Of a stretch of DNA of 43,114 bases, positions 18,342-25,381 are shown piece by piece; positions within the stretch are counted from its first letter, which is position 1; every line of letters begins with the position of its first letter. This DNA is from JBFLXN01 sp040755715 [NCBI: Candidatus Edwardsbacteria bacterium] (lineage in GTDB: Bacteria; Edwardsbacteria; AC1; JBFLXN01), in NCBI GenBank assembly GCA_040755715.1, contig JBFLXN010000003.1:1-43114 (forward strand). Reading direction: 5' to 3'. The notes beneath the pieces are model-generated. The model was not told the DNA's origin and searched no databases. It saw only the letters and a list, made by a program, of their open reading frames with translations. The position numbers and the translations under genes are program-made.

Positions 18342-18966
18342 GACTGGTCCTTTGAGGTAAGGGAGCTACAATCCCACCAGAAATAATCATTTTTAACCCT
18401 TCTTCTATTGTAAAGTTGGTGCGAATTAAATCTTTCTCTGGCACCAAAACTACCCAGCCGGTAATGGGTTGTGGTGTGGAAGGAAGGAAGACAGCAATGA
18501 GAGATTCTTTTTCTTCTTTTAGAGTCCAGTGGATTTCATTAGTGAGAAAACCAATGGCATAAAGACCAGGGCGAGGATATTCAATGATGACTACCTCTCG
18601 GAAGGCGGCTTTATCTAAAAGAAAAGATTCCGTGATTTGACGGAAGGCAGAATAAATACTCCTGACCAACGGAACCTTGCCTAGAAGTTTTTCACCAAGC
18701 AAAAGGAGCTGTCGTCCCAGAAGATGAGAAGTGAGGAGTCCCACTAGATAAATAATGCCCAACAGAAGAAGAAATCCCAAAAGGACGGTGGGAAAAGTAG
18801 GAAGACCTCTAAGGGGGGGAATCAAATGTAACAGATTTCCCAAAATACTCCCCCCCCATTTTAAAAGAAACCAGGTAAGATATAAAGTAAGAAAGAGCGG
18901 AAGAAGAGCGACAAGACCAGTGATAAAAATTTTGCGAAGTTTTTCTTTAGGTTTTGTCAAGGTCAC
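18334..18966 (-). CDS. DUF502 family membrane protein
   Basis: 210 residues. It starts with GTG at 18966, overlapping the upstream TGA as GTGA. Two membrane segments lie at about residues 12-35 (ITGLVALLPLFLTLYLTWFLL) and 53-80. The family core follows: GKVPLVRSIYSAFRQITESFL, FREVVIIEYPRPGLYAIGFLT, VFLPSTPQPITGWVVLVPE and LKMIISGGIV. DUF502 proteins have no assigned biochemical role. A C8 run at 18850-18857 encodes the Gly-Gly after KW. It sits between a CsgG-like lipoprotein and a CorC-like protein in one overlapping set, so an envelope or ion-homeostasis role is plausible. Confidence 0.9.
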   Translation of the reverse strand: MTLTKPKEKLRKIFITGLVALLPLFLTLYLTWFLLKWGGSILGNLLHLIPPLRGLPTFPTVLLGFLLLLGIIYLVGLLTSHLLGRQLLLLGEKLLGKVPLVRSIYSAFRQITESFLLDKAAFREVVIIEYPRPGLYAIGFLTNEIHWTLKEEKESLIAVFLPSTPQPITGWVVLVPEKDLIRTNFTIEEGLKMIISGGIVAPLPQRTSHA

Positions 18967-20078
18967 TCTTTCTTCCCTTCCGAACTCTGACGCAGTTCAC
19001 GAACCTCCCGCAGATTTTTCATACATTCGGCATTGCCCGGTGCTAGGTTCAAAGCTGTCTGATATTCTTGTTCAGCCTGGTCAATCTTGCCCATTTTTTC
19101 GTAGGCAATACCAAGATTGTTATGAGCAGCTGCATTTTGGGGATTGAGGGAAACCGCTTGTTGCCAGGCTTGTTTGGCTTCATCCCAGAGTCCATTCTGG
19201 GCCAACTTATTTCCCCGTTTAGTAAATTCATCATCGGCAACCATCAGTCTTCTGGAACGCATTACATAATGAGGAGAAATCTGGGCCACAAACTTTTGAA
19301 TAACTTTGCCCAAAAGACTATTGAGAATTTGTTCATCAGCCAGCACCTTGCCAATTTCGGACGCCCCAGAAGCCTTTTTGCTATAATGTTCAGTTTCGCT
19401 TAAGGCGGCAACAACTTGCCCAGTTTCAATATTTACCATCCGTAAATCAGTGCTCACCACCGCATTTTTTGTGAGATAATCCTCATCCACTAACACTTCC
19501 TTCATTATTTCTTTTTTCCGTTTTACCTTTGGTCCTGCCACGATAAATTCTCTTTCTTCCACTTCTTGATATTGTCCAGTGCCCACTTCCTTTTTTACCT
19601 TCTCTGTGCCTTTTCTCGTCTCGCTCTCCCAAGAAGTTACACTGCCAAAGATGACTGCATCCACGCCGAGTATTTTCCCAACCTGTTTGGCAGTGGATTC
19701 GTCCACCACTCCAGTCTGACCCAAAGCCAGTTCTTGCATAACCTTGTCAATCTGAGCTCTCTCTATAAGTTGATAATAGCCAGGCTCCACCAACTTAGCT
19801 AATAGCATACTACTGGCCGTTCTTCCTGAGCCAGAGTGGGAAGGGTAATCATTGAAATCTAAAATGGCTACCCTCTTGATTGGTCCCGGGTCAATTTTGC
19901 CCGGGGCAATCACCTGCACCATCACATAACTGGGAACGCAACTGAGACTTAGAATGCCCAGCATCATTACTACCACTCCTAGTCTAATCAAATCCTGTCC
20001 GCCCTCAGTTTGGCGGACTTGTCCGCCGTCAGTGTAGCGGGCTTGTCCGCCGTCAGTGTGGCGGGAATGCTTGGTCAT
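18963..20078 (-). CDS. CsgG-like lipoprotein with C-terminal TPR repeats
   Basis: 371 residues from ATG 20078, chosen for its strong upstream AAAGGAGG; a longer in-frame start exists at 20141. The signal has a lipobox-like LSLSC. After it comes the CsgG-type domain (RVAILDFNDY, LVEPGYYQLIERAQIDKVMQE, KQVGKILGVDAVIFGSVTSW), then two TPR-like repeats (AHNNLGIAYEKMGKIDQAEQEYQTALNLAPGN, marked by AAHNNLGIAYEKMGK). CsgG forms the curli export pore; distant members serve other outer-membrane roles, and no curli genes are here. The positively charged n-region is enlarged by three 8-residue repeats (R-x-T-D/E-G-G-Q-x) coded by tandem 24-bp DNA units, so a cytosolic extension of about 30 residues precedes the hydrophobic core. 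First gene of the minus-strand set. Confidence 0.82.
   Translation of the reverse strand: MTKHSRHTDGGQARYTDGGQVRQTEGGQDLIRLGVVVMMLGILSLSCVPSYVMVQVIAPGKIDPGPIKRVAILDFNDYPSHSGSGRTASSMLLAKLVEPGYYQLIERAQIDKVMQELALGQTGVVDESTAKQVGKILGVDAVIFGSVTSWESETRKGTEKVKKEVGTGQYQEVEEREFIVAGPKVKRKKEIMKEVLVDEDYLTKNAVVSTDLRMVNIETGQVVAALSETEHYSKKASGASEIGKVLADEQILNSLLGKVIQKFVAQISPHYVMRSRRLMVADDEFTKRGNKLAQNGLWDEAKQAWQQAVSLNPQNAAAHNNLGIAYEKMGKIDQAEQEYQTALNLAPGNAECMKNLREVRELRQSSEGKKE
19996..20066. repeat. three tandem 24-bp units in a signal peptide n-region
   Basis: Unit TGTCCGCCnTCAGTnTnGCGG at about 19996, 20020 and 20044. Each unit carries CCGCC and GGCGG/GCGGG arms. Because the period is 24 bp, the frame is preserved and the protein reads RHTDGGQA, RYTDGGQV, RQTEGGQD. 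The same motif forms the gene end at 124-157. Confidence 0.8.
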
Positions 20079-20128
20079 AGTTTTACCTCCTTTTTTTGAT
20101 ACGATTACGGCGATAAAGACCCACTCAC

Positions 20129-20173
20129 CGCTAGCCACCAACCGCTTACCGCTAAAGAATATGCGGCTAGCGG
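20129..20173. repeat. hairpin in the csgG-like 5' leader
   Basis: CCGCTAGCC (20129-20137) pairs with GGCTAGCGG (20165-20173). The loop has further CCGCT motifs. A related GGCGGTCAGCGG/GGCGGTTAG stretch lies at 29738-29766. It may simply be another repeat family, but in the mRNA it would sit about 50 nt before the start codon. Confidence 0.5.
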
Positions 20174-20237
20174 AAAGCGAAAGGCGATATCTTCATCTCG
20201 CTGTAATCGGCAGTTAAAATCACCGTTATCATTTTTA

Positions 20238-20267
20238 AGTTTAACACAAATGCTTTTGATAAGTCAA
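20238..20267 (-). promoter_or_regulatory. promoter of the csgG-like gene set
   Basis: Minus strand: TTGACT (20262-20267), 18-bp spacer, TAAACT (20238-20243) with TGT before it. The leader would be about 150 nt. Its -35 lies only 10 bp from the -35 of the divergent ispE promoter. Confidence 0.6.
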
Positions 20268-20277
20268 TATTTTTTTC

Positions 20278-20307
20278 TTGCAATTTTTGGGCAAAGTATG
20301 TTATTAT
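20278..20307 (+). promoter_or_regulatory. promoter of ispE, predicted leaderless
   Basis: TTGCAA (20278-20283), 18-bp spacer, TATTAT (20302-20307) preceded by TGT (extended -10). Transcription would start at about 20313-20315, at the ATG itself (20315). Confidence 0.55.
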
Positions 20308-20314
20308 TCAAAAA

Positions 20315-21280
20315 ATGTCAGAAATTGAAATCCTGGCTTTTGCTAAGATTAATCTTTATTTGGAAGTTTTAAAGAAAAGAGACGATGGTTATCATGAAGT
20401 AGAAACAATTTTTCAATCAATTAATTTAAGTGATACTTTACATTTTGTGTCAATCAGAGAGAGAAAAAAAATTGTCGTTTTTTGTAATCATCCTGATTTA
20501 CCTTTAGGCAGAAAAAATCTGGTTTATCAAGCCGCTCAATTAGTCTTTGAAAAATTTAATTTACCGGGGGGAGTGAAAATTGAAATAAAAAAGAAAATCC
20601 CGGTGGGAGGAGGATTGGGGGGTGGCTCAACTGATGCGGCTGCTACTTTAATAGGTCTGACTTCACTTTATGAATTAGATTTATCTGAAATAGAATTATG
20701 GAGCCTGGCGCAAAAATTGGGTTGTGATGTCCCTTTCTTCTTAAAAGGAGGCACCGCTTTAGGAAAAGGAAGAGGAGACAAAATCGCTTCTCTGGCGCCT
20801 CTCCCGGAAACTATTTTTCTTCTGGTGTTGCCTGGATTTTCTGTTTCTACTACTTGGGCTTATCAGCAATTAAACGCCGTTAGAAATAGGAATTTAAGCA
20901 CTGCAGAACAACCAATTTCTAACGGGGTAAAAAACTATTTGACAAAAAAAACGAAATCAGTTAAAATTATACAAGAAAGCATTGAAAGAAGAGATTGCAA
21001 AAATTTAGGCCATCACCTTTATAATCGGTTAGAGAAATCTGTTTTTAAGAAGTATCCTGAATTGCAAACTATAAAAGAAGATTTACTCAAAGCCGGAGCC
21101 TCTGGGGCTTTAATGTCTGGCAGTGGTTCTACTATTTTTGGAATTTTTCCAGAAGAGAAACTAGCAAGAGGAGCAGCCTTTCAGATGAAGAGAAAAGGTT
21201 ATAAAGTTTTGGTCACTCAAAATTGTCAGAGAGGGTGGGAACTTAAAAATTCAAATATCAAAAATCAAAACCATCTCTAA
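20315..21280 (+). CDS. ispE: 4-diphosphocytidyl-2-C-methyl-D-erythritol kinase
   Basis: 321 residues of the GHMP kinase family, catalysing the ATP-dependent fourth step of the MEP isoprenoid pathway. Motifs: FAKINLYLEVLKKRDDGYHEVETIFQ at the N terminus (key residues AKINLYL and DGYHE), the ATP loop KKIPVGGGLGGGSTDAAATL near residues 92-112, LGCDVPFFLKGGTALGKGRGD near 145, and ALMSGSGSTIFGIF near the C terminus. Longer than typical IspE (about 285) because a palindromic element supplies residues about 186-205 (NAVRN...PISNGVKN) and a repeat arm supplies the tail [11 protein letters not shown]. Other MEP genes are absent from the window. Confidence 0.95.
   Translation: MSEIEILAFAKINLYLEVLKKRDDGYHEVETIFQSINLSDTLHFVSIRERKKIVVFCNHPDLPLGRKNLVYQAAQLVFEKFNLPGGVKIEIKKKIPVGGGLGGGSTDAAATLIGLTSLYELDLSEIELWSLAQKLGCDVPFFLKGGTALGKGRGDKIASLAPLPETIFLLVLPGFSVSTTWAYQQLNAVRNRNLSTAEQPISNGVKNYLTKKTKSVKIIQESIERRDCKNLGHHLYNRLEKSVFKKYPELQTIKEDLLKAGASGALMSGSGSTIFGIFPEEKLARGAAFQMKRKGYKVLVTQNCQRGWELKNSNIKNQNHL
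20874..20928. repeat. CCCGTTAGAAA/TTTCTAACGGG palindromic element, copy 2 (in frame in ispE)
   Basis: Left arm ACGCCGTTAGAAAT (20874-20887), right arm ATTTCTAACGGGGT (20915-20928), 13 of 14 pairs. The loop differs from copies 1 and 3. It is read as NAVRNRNLSTAEQPISNGVK. Confidence 0.87.
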
Positions 21281-21348
21281 ATTCCAATTTTCCAAATTCC
21301 AAATTTATCAGTTTGGAAGATGGGGATTTGGAGAATAAGGAGTCACCT

Positions 21349-21639
21349 ATGGAAATCAGTGAAGTTAGAGTTTCACTCTGTAAGGTTGAGGACGAGAGAC
21401 TGAAAGCCTTCGCCAATGTTACCTTTGATAGCTGTTTTGTTGTCAGAGGAATCAAGGTAATTCAAGGCACTAATGGTCTTTTTGTCGCTATGCCCAACCG
21501 GAAACTAAACGATGGGACATTTCAGGATGTGGCTCATCCGATTAACAGTGAGATGCGAGATAGATTGCAGAAAGCCGTTCTGGCAACCTATGAGAAAGAA
21601 ATAAATTCCCAAAAGAGTTCTTCCGAACCCAAGGTTTGA
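21349..21639 (+). CDS. spoVG: septation/RNA-binding regulator SpoVG
   Basis: 96 residues. ATG 21349 is chosen because AAGGAG precedes it and MEISEVRVSLCKVEDERLKA is the exact family start; an upstream in-frame ATG at 21313 lies in repeat sequence. The core has FANVTFDSCFVVRGIKVIQG and GLFVAMPNRKLNDGTFQDVAHPINSEMR, the strongly conserved SpoVG block. SpoVG is a small DNA/RNA-binding regulator that affects division and envelope genes in Firmicutes, also found outside spore formers. ispE-spoVG order, as here, is also well known in Bacillus. Confidence 0.97.
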   Translation: MEISEVRVSLCKVEDERLKAFANVTFDSCFVVRGIKVIQGTNGLFVAMPNRKLNDGTFQDVAHPINSEMRDRLQKAVLATYEKEINSQKSSSEPKV

Positions 21640-21767
21640 CCAACTTGTCCAAAAAACAGCAATTGTAACGAAGTTGCATATCTTGCAATCTACTCTCTCC
21701 TTGCTACTCGCTACTGCCGAGCCCCGTTGCAAATTGCTACGGGGCGAGCAAAGCGAGATATATTTTG

Positions 21768-21838
21768 TCGAGGGTCGTCTAATGGTAGGACAGCGGCCTT
21801 TGGAGCCGTCAATGGTGGTTCAAATCCATCCCCTCGAG
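21768..21838 (+). tRNA. tRNA-Gln (anticodon UUG)
   Basis: 71 nt. Acceptor stem TCGAGGG (21768-21774) pairs with CCCTCGA (21831-21837), discriminator G. D arm GTCT/GGAC with AATGGTA loop; anticodon stem GCGGC/GCCGT with loop CTTTGGA (anticodon TTG); T arm GGTGG TTCAAAT CCATC. The CCA end is not encoded. A hairpin GCCCCGT/ACGGGGC (about 21721-21744) and TACTCGCTACT repeats lie upstream. Confidence 0.95.
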
Positions 21839-21850
21839 TAAGACATATAA

Positions 21851-21930
21851 AAATGCAAATATCAAAAATTAAAAAGTCTTTTTAAACATTTTGGATTTTA
21901 GTATGTCATTTTGCATTTTGATATTTGATT
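21851..21930. repeat. AT-rich AATATCAAAAAT palindromic element
   Basis: Perfect 12-bp arms CAAATATCAAAA (21856-21867) and TTTTGATATTTG (21917-21928). Same family as 3371-3615. It begins 12 bp after the tRNA. Confidence 0.75.
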
Positions 21931-21952
21931 TTTGCCTTCATCTGAGGATACT

Positions 21953-22172
21953 AGTGCTGTGTGACATAAATTCCGTAACTTTTTTCGGGAGTCACACAGC
22001 ACTTTCACAGGGGCTATCGCCCTTATGACATTCCGAAACTTGCCACTGGCAACTTTCGGAATTGTAACCCCTTAGGGGGTGAGGCTTCACCCCCTAAGAC
22101 CCCCCGCAGTGGTCTGTATCTTCGGGCCAACTTAATAGCGTTAATTTATGTTACAGACCACTAGTGGTCTGT
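21953..22172. repeat. array of consecutive perfect hairpins downstream of tRNA-Gln
   Basis: Four back-to-back inverted repeats: AGTGCTGTGTGAC/GTCACACAGCACT (21953-22003); ATTCCGAAA-TTGCC with its complement (22030-22062); CTTAGGGGGTGA/TCACCCCCTAAG with a GGCT loop (22071-22098); AGTGGTCTGTA/TACAGACCACT (22108-22162). The last runs into a 20-bp perfect palindrome (22153-22172). None is followed by a T-tract and there is no ORF of note, so nested small insertions are likelier than terminators. Confidence 0.8.
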
Positions 22173-22424
22173 CGCATAAATATTTGACAATCAGGGTGTC
22201 AAGAAAAAAAGACCTAAGGTCGAAATATGAGTAGCCCCGACATTTATGTCGGGGAAAACTAAAACCCTCACCCCCTTCTGTCCCCCTCTCCCCGACTTTG
22301 TCGGGGAGAGGGGGAAACAGGGGGGAGTGGGTCTCTTTCAACCCCGACCTAAAGGTCGGGGCTATTAAAAAACAACTTATTTCCTAAAAATAAAGGCCTC
22401 ATCCTGTCAAAAATTAATGCGACA
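22170..22424. mobile_element. MITE-like element with 20-bp terminal inverted repeats
   Basis: Ends TGTCGCATAAATATTTGACA (22170-22189) and TGTCAAAAATTAATGCGACA (22405-22424) match as inverted repeats at 18 of 20 positions. The 255-bp body has no transposase but three internal hairpins: CCCCGACA/TGTCGGGG (22235-22254), a 15-bp perfect stem CCCCCTCTCCCCGAC/GTCGGGGAGAGGGGG (22281-22313), and CCCCGACCT/AGGTCGGGG (22342-22361). It is followed by a GGCGTGAAGC-type quasi-tandem stretch to 22500. No clear target-site duplication is seen. The whole gap 21839-22513 holds no gene. Confidence 0.6.
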
Positions 22425-22513
22425 TAGCGCTAGAGGCAAAAAGACCAAAGGCGTGAAGCATAGAGCGTGAGGCGTCCAGCGGAGAGCATAAGGCATTTTT
22501 TAAGGAGGGCACA

Positions 22514-23524
22514 GTGAAAGAAGAAATAAAGAAAGACCTTGAAACGGTTGAAGCCTTAAAAGAAGCCAAACAAAAGATTGAACAGGAAATTTCCAAAGTT
22601 ATTATTGGGCAGAAAAAGGTTATTGAAGAATTGCTCATCGCCATTTTGGCTAATGGGCATGCGTTAATTGTTGGTGTCCCTGGTTTAGCCAAAACACTTC
22701 TCATCAATACCCTTTCCCAGGTTTTGAATCTGAGTTTTAATCGCATTCAATTTACCCCAGACCTGATGCCTTCAGATATCACTGGTACGGATATCATTGA
22801 AGAGAATATTAATAGTCGGCAAAGAGGGTTCAAATTCTTAAAAGGTCCAATCTTTGCCAATATTGTGTTGGCTGATGAAATCAATCGCACGCCCCCAAAA
22901 ACCCAAGCGGCTCTTTTGCAAGCGATGCAAGAGAAAAAAGTAACTGCTGGCGGTGTAACTTACAAACTTGACCAACCTTTCTTTGTGCTGGCCACCCAGA
23001 ATCCAATTGAACAAGAAGGAACCTACCCTTTACCTGAAGCACAACTTGACCGTTTTATGTTTAATATTTACATTGACTATCCCAGTCAAACTGAAGAAGC
23101 CGAGATTGTCAAAACAACTACTTCGGCTTATGAACCAGAACTAAAACAGGTCTTGAGTGCTAATGAAATCTTACATCTACAAAGACTAGTCCGGCGCATT
23201 CCTGTCTCTGACCATTTGGTTGGATATGCTGTCAAACTTGTTAATTCAACCCGCCCCAAAAATGACTCATCACCGAAATTCATTAATGACTGGATAAGTT
23301 GGGGTGCTGGACCGAGAGCCTCGCAATATCTCATTTTAGGAGCTAAAACCAAATCAGTCTTAGACGGAAGATATGCACCCTCAGTTGAAGATGTAAAAAT
23401 GATGGCTCTACCGGTATTGCGCCACCGGTTAGTGACCAACTTCAATGCCGAAGCTGACGGCGTAGATACCCCCCAAATTATTGAAATGCTCCTGTCCACT
23501 ATGGATACAGCAAATTTGCGGTAA
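22514..23524 (+). CDS. MoxR-family AAA+ ATPase
   Basis: 336 residues from GTG 22514, with AAGGAGGG 7 nt upstream. Walker A GVPGLAKTLL near residue 55, Walker B NIVLADEINRTPPKTQAALLQAMQE near 117 (core LADEINR), sensor 1 FVLATQNPIEQEGTYPLPEAQLDRF (core ATQNP) and GPRASQYLI near residue 270. MoxR ATPases act as chaperones that load or activate VWA-domain partners. Usually a DUF58 gene follows; here a repeat and a radical SAM gene follow, and the nearest VWA protein is at 6804-8954. The upstream region is the hairpin array, and no promoter is recognisable. Confidence 0.95.
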   Translation: MKEEIKKDLETVEALKEAKQKIEQEISKVIIGQKKVIEELLIAILANGHALIVGVPGLAKTLLINTLSQVLNLSFNRIQFTPDLMPSDITGTDIIEENINSRQRGFKFLKGPIFANIVLADEINRTPPKTQAALLQAMQEKKVTAGGVTYKLDQPFFVLATQNPIEQEGTYPLPEAQLDRFMFNIYIDYPSQTEEAEIVKTTTSAYEPELKQVLSANEILHLQRLVRRIPVSDHLVGYAVKLVNSTRPKNDSSPKFINDWISWGAGPRASQYLILGAKTKSVLDGRYAPSVEDVKMMALPVLRHRLVTNFNAEADGVDTPQIIEMLLSTMDTANLR

Positions 23525-23529
23525 TTCTA

Positions 23530-23700
23530 ACAGAGAAGAAATTGATGGAAATTCGTAGAAATATAAGAAGAAATTTATAGAAATAGATTGTCCCCCGGAG
23601 GCGGATCCACCTCAGGTGAAAAACTAATAGAAATTGATTGAAAAAATGAATTCCAATGAGTTTCCATAAATTTCTATCAATTTCTACAAGTTTCTCTTCA
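23530..23700. repeat. TAGAAATT palindromic element with inserted GC-rich block
   Basis: Left arm motifs AGAAATTGATGGAAATT (about 23537-23553) face right arm motifs AATTTCTATCAATTTCT (about 23669-23685). Between them, near 23592-23618, sits a GC-rich GGAGGCGGATCCACCTCAGG block related to the GGCGGATCCGCC palindrome at 36463. This looks like one repeat inserted in another. It fills most of the MoxR to radical SAM gap. Confidence 0.65.
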
Positions 23701-23731
23701 GTATCTAATCGCGCTTAATGCGTAGTTTGAA

Positions 23732-24487
23732 ATGAATGAATATCCACGCTTTCTCACACCTACTTTGCTCCCTTACGACCCTTTAGAATTAGTCTCTACT
23801 ACCGAAAAGATTGTCAGCAAAGATTCTCAACGGAAATATACAAACTTCTACTGCACCGGCGTCTATGGAGGAATTTCTACTGGCTATACCGTAGGCTGTT
23901 GTTTGCGCTGTATCTTTTGCTGGGTAGACTTCTCTCGTGAATTTCCTGAAGATTACGGTGAATTTTATTCTCCAGAAGAAGTTTTTAAAAGACTAACCGA
24001 AAACGCCCAAACTAACAAACTCTCCAAACTCCGTATTTCCGGTGGCGAACCTACGCTTTGCAAGAACCATCTCTTGAAACTTCTCAAATTAATTGAAGAA
24101 ACAGATTATCTCTTTGTCTTGGAGACCAATGGAATTTTGTTAGGAGCAAATTTAGGATATGCTGAAGCATTGGGCCAATATTCTCATTTTCATCTGCGCC
24201 TTTCGCTCAAAGCAGGCACCCCTGAAAGTTTCCAAAAGAGAACCGGTGCTAAAGGAGAATTTTTTGAACTTCCATTTCAAGCAATAAAAAATCTGATGAA
24301 AAATAATATTGACTTCCATTTAGCCGTGATGAGCGACCCAAGGCTTATGCCTCAGGAAGAACGCAAAGTTCTTTTGCAGAAACTGAAACAATTAGGCTAT
24401 GATGACTATTTAGAAGAAGAAATATGCGACCCTTACGAAACAACAATTACCAGATTAAAAAAAGCCGCTGAACACTATGAACTATGA
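23732..24487 (+). CDS. radical SAM protein of unknown substrate
   Basis: 251 residues. The cluster motif CCLRCIFC gives CX3CX2C near residue 57, which would bind the [4Fe-4S] cluster that cleaves S-adenosylmethionine. RISGGEPTL near residue 105 is the SAM-binding GGE motif, and FVLETNGILLG follows. No SPASM or second cluster motif is seen. The stop codon falls in a short quasi-tandem run (GAACTATGAACCATGAACC), which also forms the gap to the next start. Next to an EndoIII-fold Fe-S protein and AmrS it is part of an Fe-S trio, but no pathway can be named. No good ribosome site is seen at ATG 23732. Confidence 0.85.
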   Translation: MNEYPRFLTPTLLPYDPLELVSTTEKIVSKDSQRKYTNFYCTGVYGGISTGYTVGCCLRCIFCWVDFSREFPEDYGEFYSPEEVFKRLTENAQTNKLSKLRISGGEPTLCKNHLLKLLKLIEETDYLFVLETNGILLGANLGYAEALGQYSHFHLRLSLKAGTPESFQKRTGAKGEFFELPFQAIKNLMKNNIDFHLAVMSDPRLMPQEERKVLLQKLKQLGYDDYLEEEICDPYETTITRLKKAAEHYEL

Positions 24488-24504
24488 ACCATGAACCATG
24501 AGCT

Positions 24505-25239
24505 ATGAGCCAACAGAAATCCAGCGTTAGGTTACTCCTCAAACATTTAGGAAATTGTTTCTCCAAGGAACTGGGCATTTCTTTAGAAAAGACTAAATCT
24601 CAAGAAATTTTCAAATGGTTTCTGGCCTCTATATTATTTGGAGCTCGCATTTCCGAAACCATTGTCGTTAATACTTATAAGGAATTTGAGAGAAGAAAAG
24701 TCCTTACCCCTCAAAAAATTCTAAAAACCGGTTGGGACGGCTTAGTGGAAATTTTAGATGCTGGCGGATATGTCCGGTATGATTTTAAAACGGCAACAAA
24801 ACTTCTGGAAATTATGAAAGCCCTGATTGGACAATACAATGGTAACTTAAATTTGCTTCATTCTTTTGCTAAAAATTCAAGCGACTTAGAGATAAAATTA
24901 AGAAAACTCGGCAAGGGCATTGGCGAAGTAACAGTTAATATTTTCTTGCGCGAGTTAAGAGGCATCTGGGAAAAGGCTAAACCACTTCCCCAAGAATTAG
25001 CAATCACTGCCGCTAGAAATCTCGGATTAACTCACCAAAGAGAGCCGTCCAAAATTTTGGAAGACTTAGAAGAAGAGGTCTGGAAAAAAACCAAAATCCC
25101 TGGTAAAACTTTCATTGATTTTGAAACTTCCCTGGTTAGATTAGGCAAGGACTATTGTAGAAAAAAGAGATGCGATGTCTGTAAGTTGAGTGAGTGGTGC
25201 CGAAATTCAAGATATGCCTCGCTTACGCTCGACAAATAG
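24505..25239 (+). CDS. HhH-GPD/endonuclease III-fold Fe-S protein, catalytic residues not conserved
   Basis: 244 residues. The helix-hairpin-helix region LRKLGKGIGEVTVNIFL aligns with the endonuclease III motif LPGVGRKTANVVL. A C-terminal Cys cluster CRKKRCDVCKLSEWC follows (C-X4-C-X2-C-X5-C; E. coli Nth has C-X6-C-X2-C-X5-C). At the position of the catalytic Lys (K120 in Nth) there is Val, and the catalytic Asp region reads PLPQELAITAARNLG with no evident Asp. It may bind DNA or use another chemistry rather than act as a bifunctional glycosylase. The last residues (ASLTLDK) come from a CTCGCTTACGCTCG repeat-like stretch. Confidence 0.75.
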   Translation: MSQQKSSVRLLLKHLGNCFSKELGISLEKTKSQEIFKWFLASILFGARISETIVVNTYKEFERRKVLTPQKILKTGWDGLVEILDAGGYVRYDFKTATKLLEIMKALIGQYNGNLNLLHSFAKNSSDLEIKLRKLGKGIGEVTVNIFLRELRGIWEKAKPLPQELAITAARNLGLTHQREPSKILEDLEEEVWKKTKIPGKTFIDFETSLVRLGKDYCRKKRCDVCKLSEWCRNSRYASLTLDK

Positions 25240-25375
25240 GGAGTAGAGAGTAACGAGAAATGGATAAGTTTACTGGGTTTATACAGTTTGTTGAGTTTAT
25301 CCCGATTTCATCGGGACGAACTCAACAAACCCAATTAACCGAATACTCTCTACTTGCTACTCGCTATTCACTACT
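25240..25375. repeat. large palindromic repeat between Fe-S genes
   Basis: Core hairpin TTTGTTGAGTT (25287-25297), CCCGAT/ATCGGG (25301-25315), AACTCAACAAA (25319-25329). Outer arms share GTAGAGAGTA and TACTCTCTAC, followed by TTGCTACTCGCTATTC, a motif also seen upstream of the tRNA (about 21700-21715). It lacks a terminal T-run. Confidence 0.75.
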
Positions 25376-25381
25376 GAATTT

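Noticed and set aside
21734-21763. TTGCTA-18-TATATT promoter for tRNA-Gln
   Set aside because: The predicted start would fall at or inside the mature tRNA 5' end, leaving no leader, so the match is probably chance.
22141-22341. Short minus-strand frame inside the MITE-like element
   Set aside because: It reads through two hairpins, has no ribosome site and no recognisable protein; not a transposase.
21953-22361. CRISPR array or riboswitch in the hairpin-rich gap
   Set aside because: Hairpins differ from one another with no regular spacer-repeat pattern, and I recognise no riboswitch core; no cas gene is nearby.
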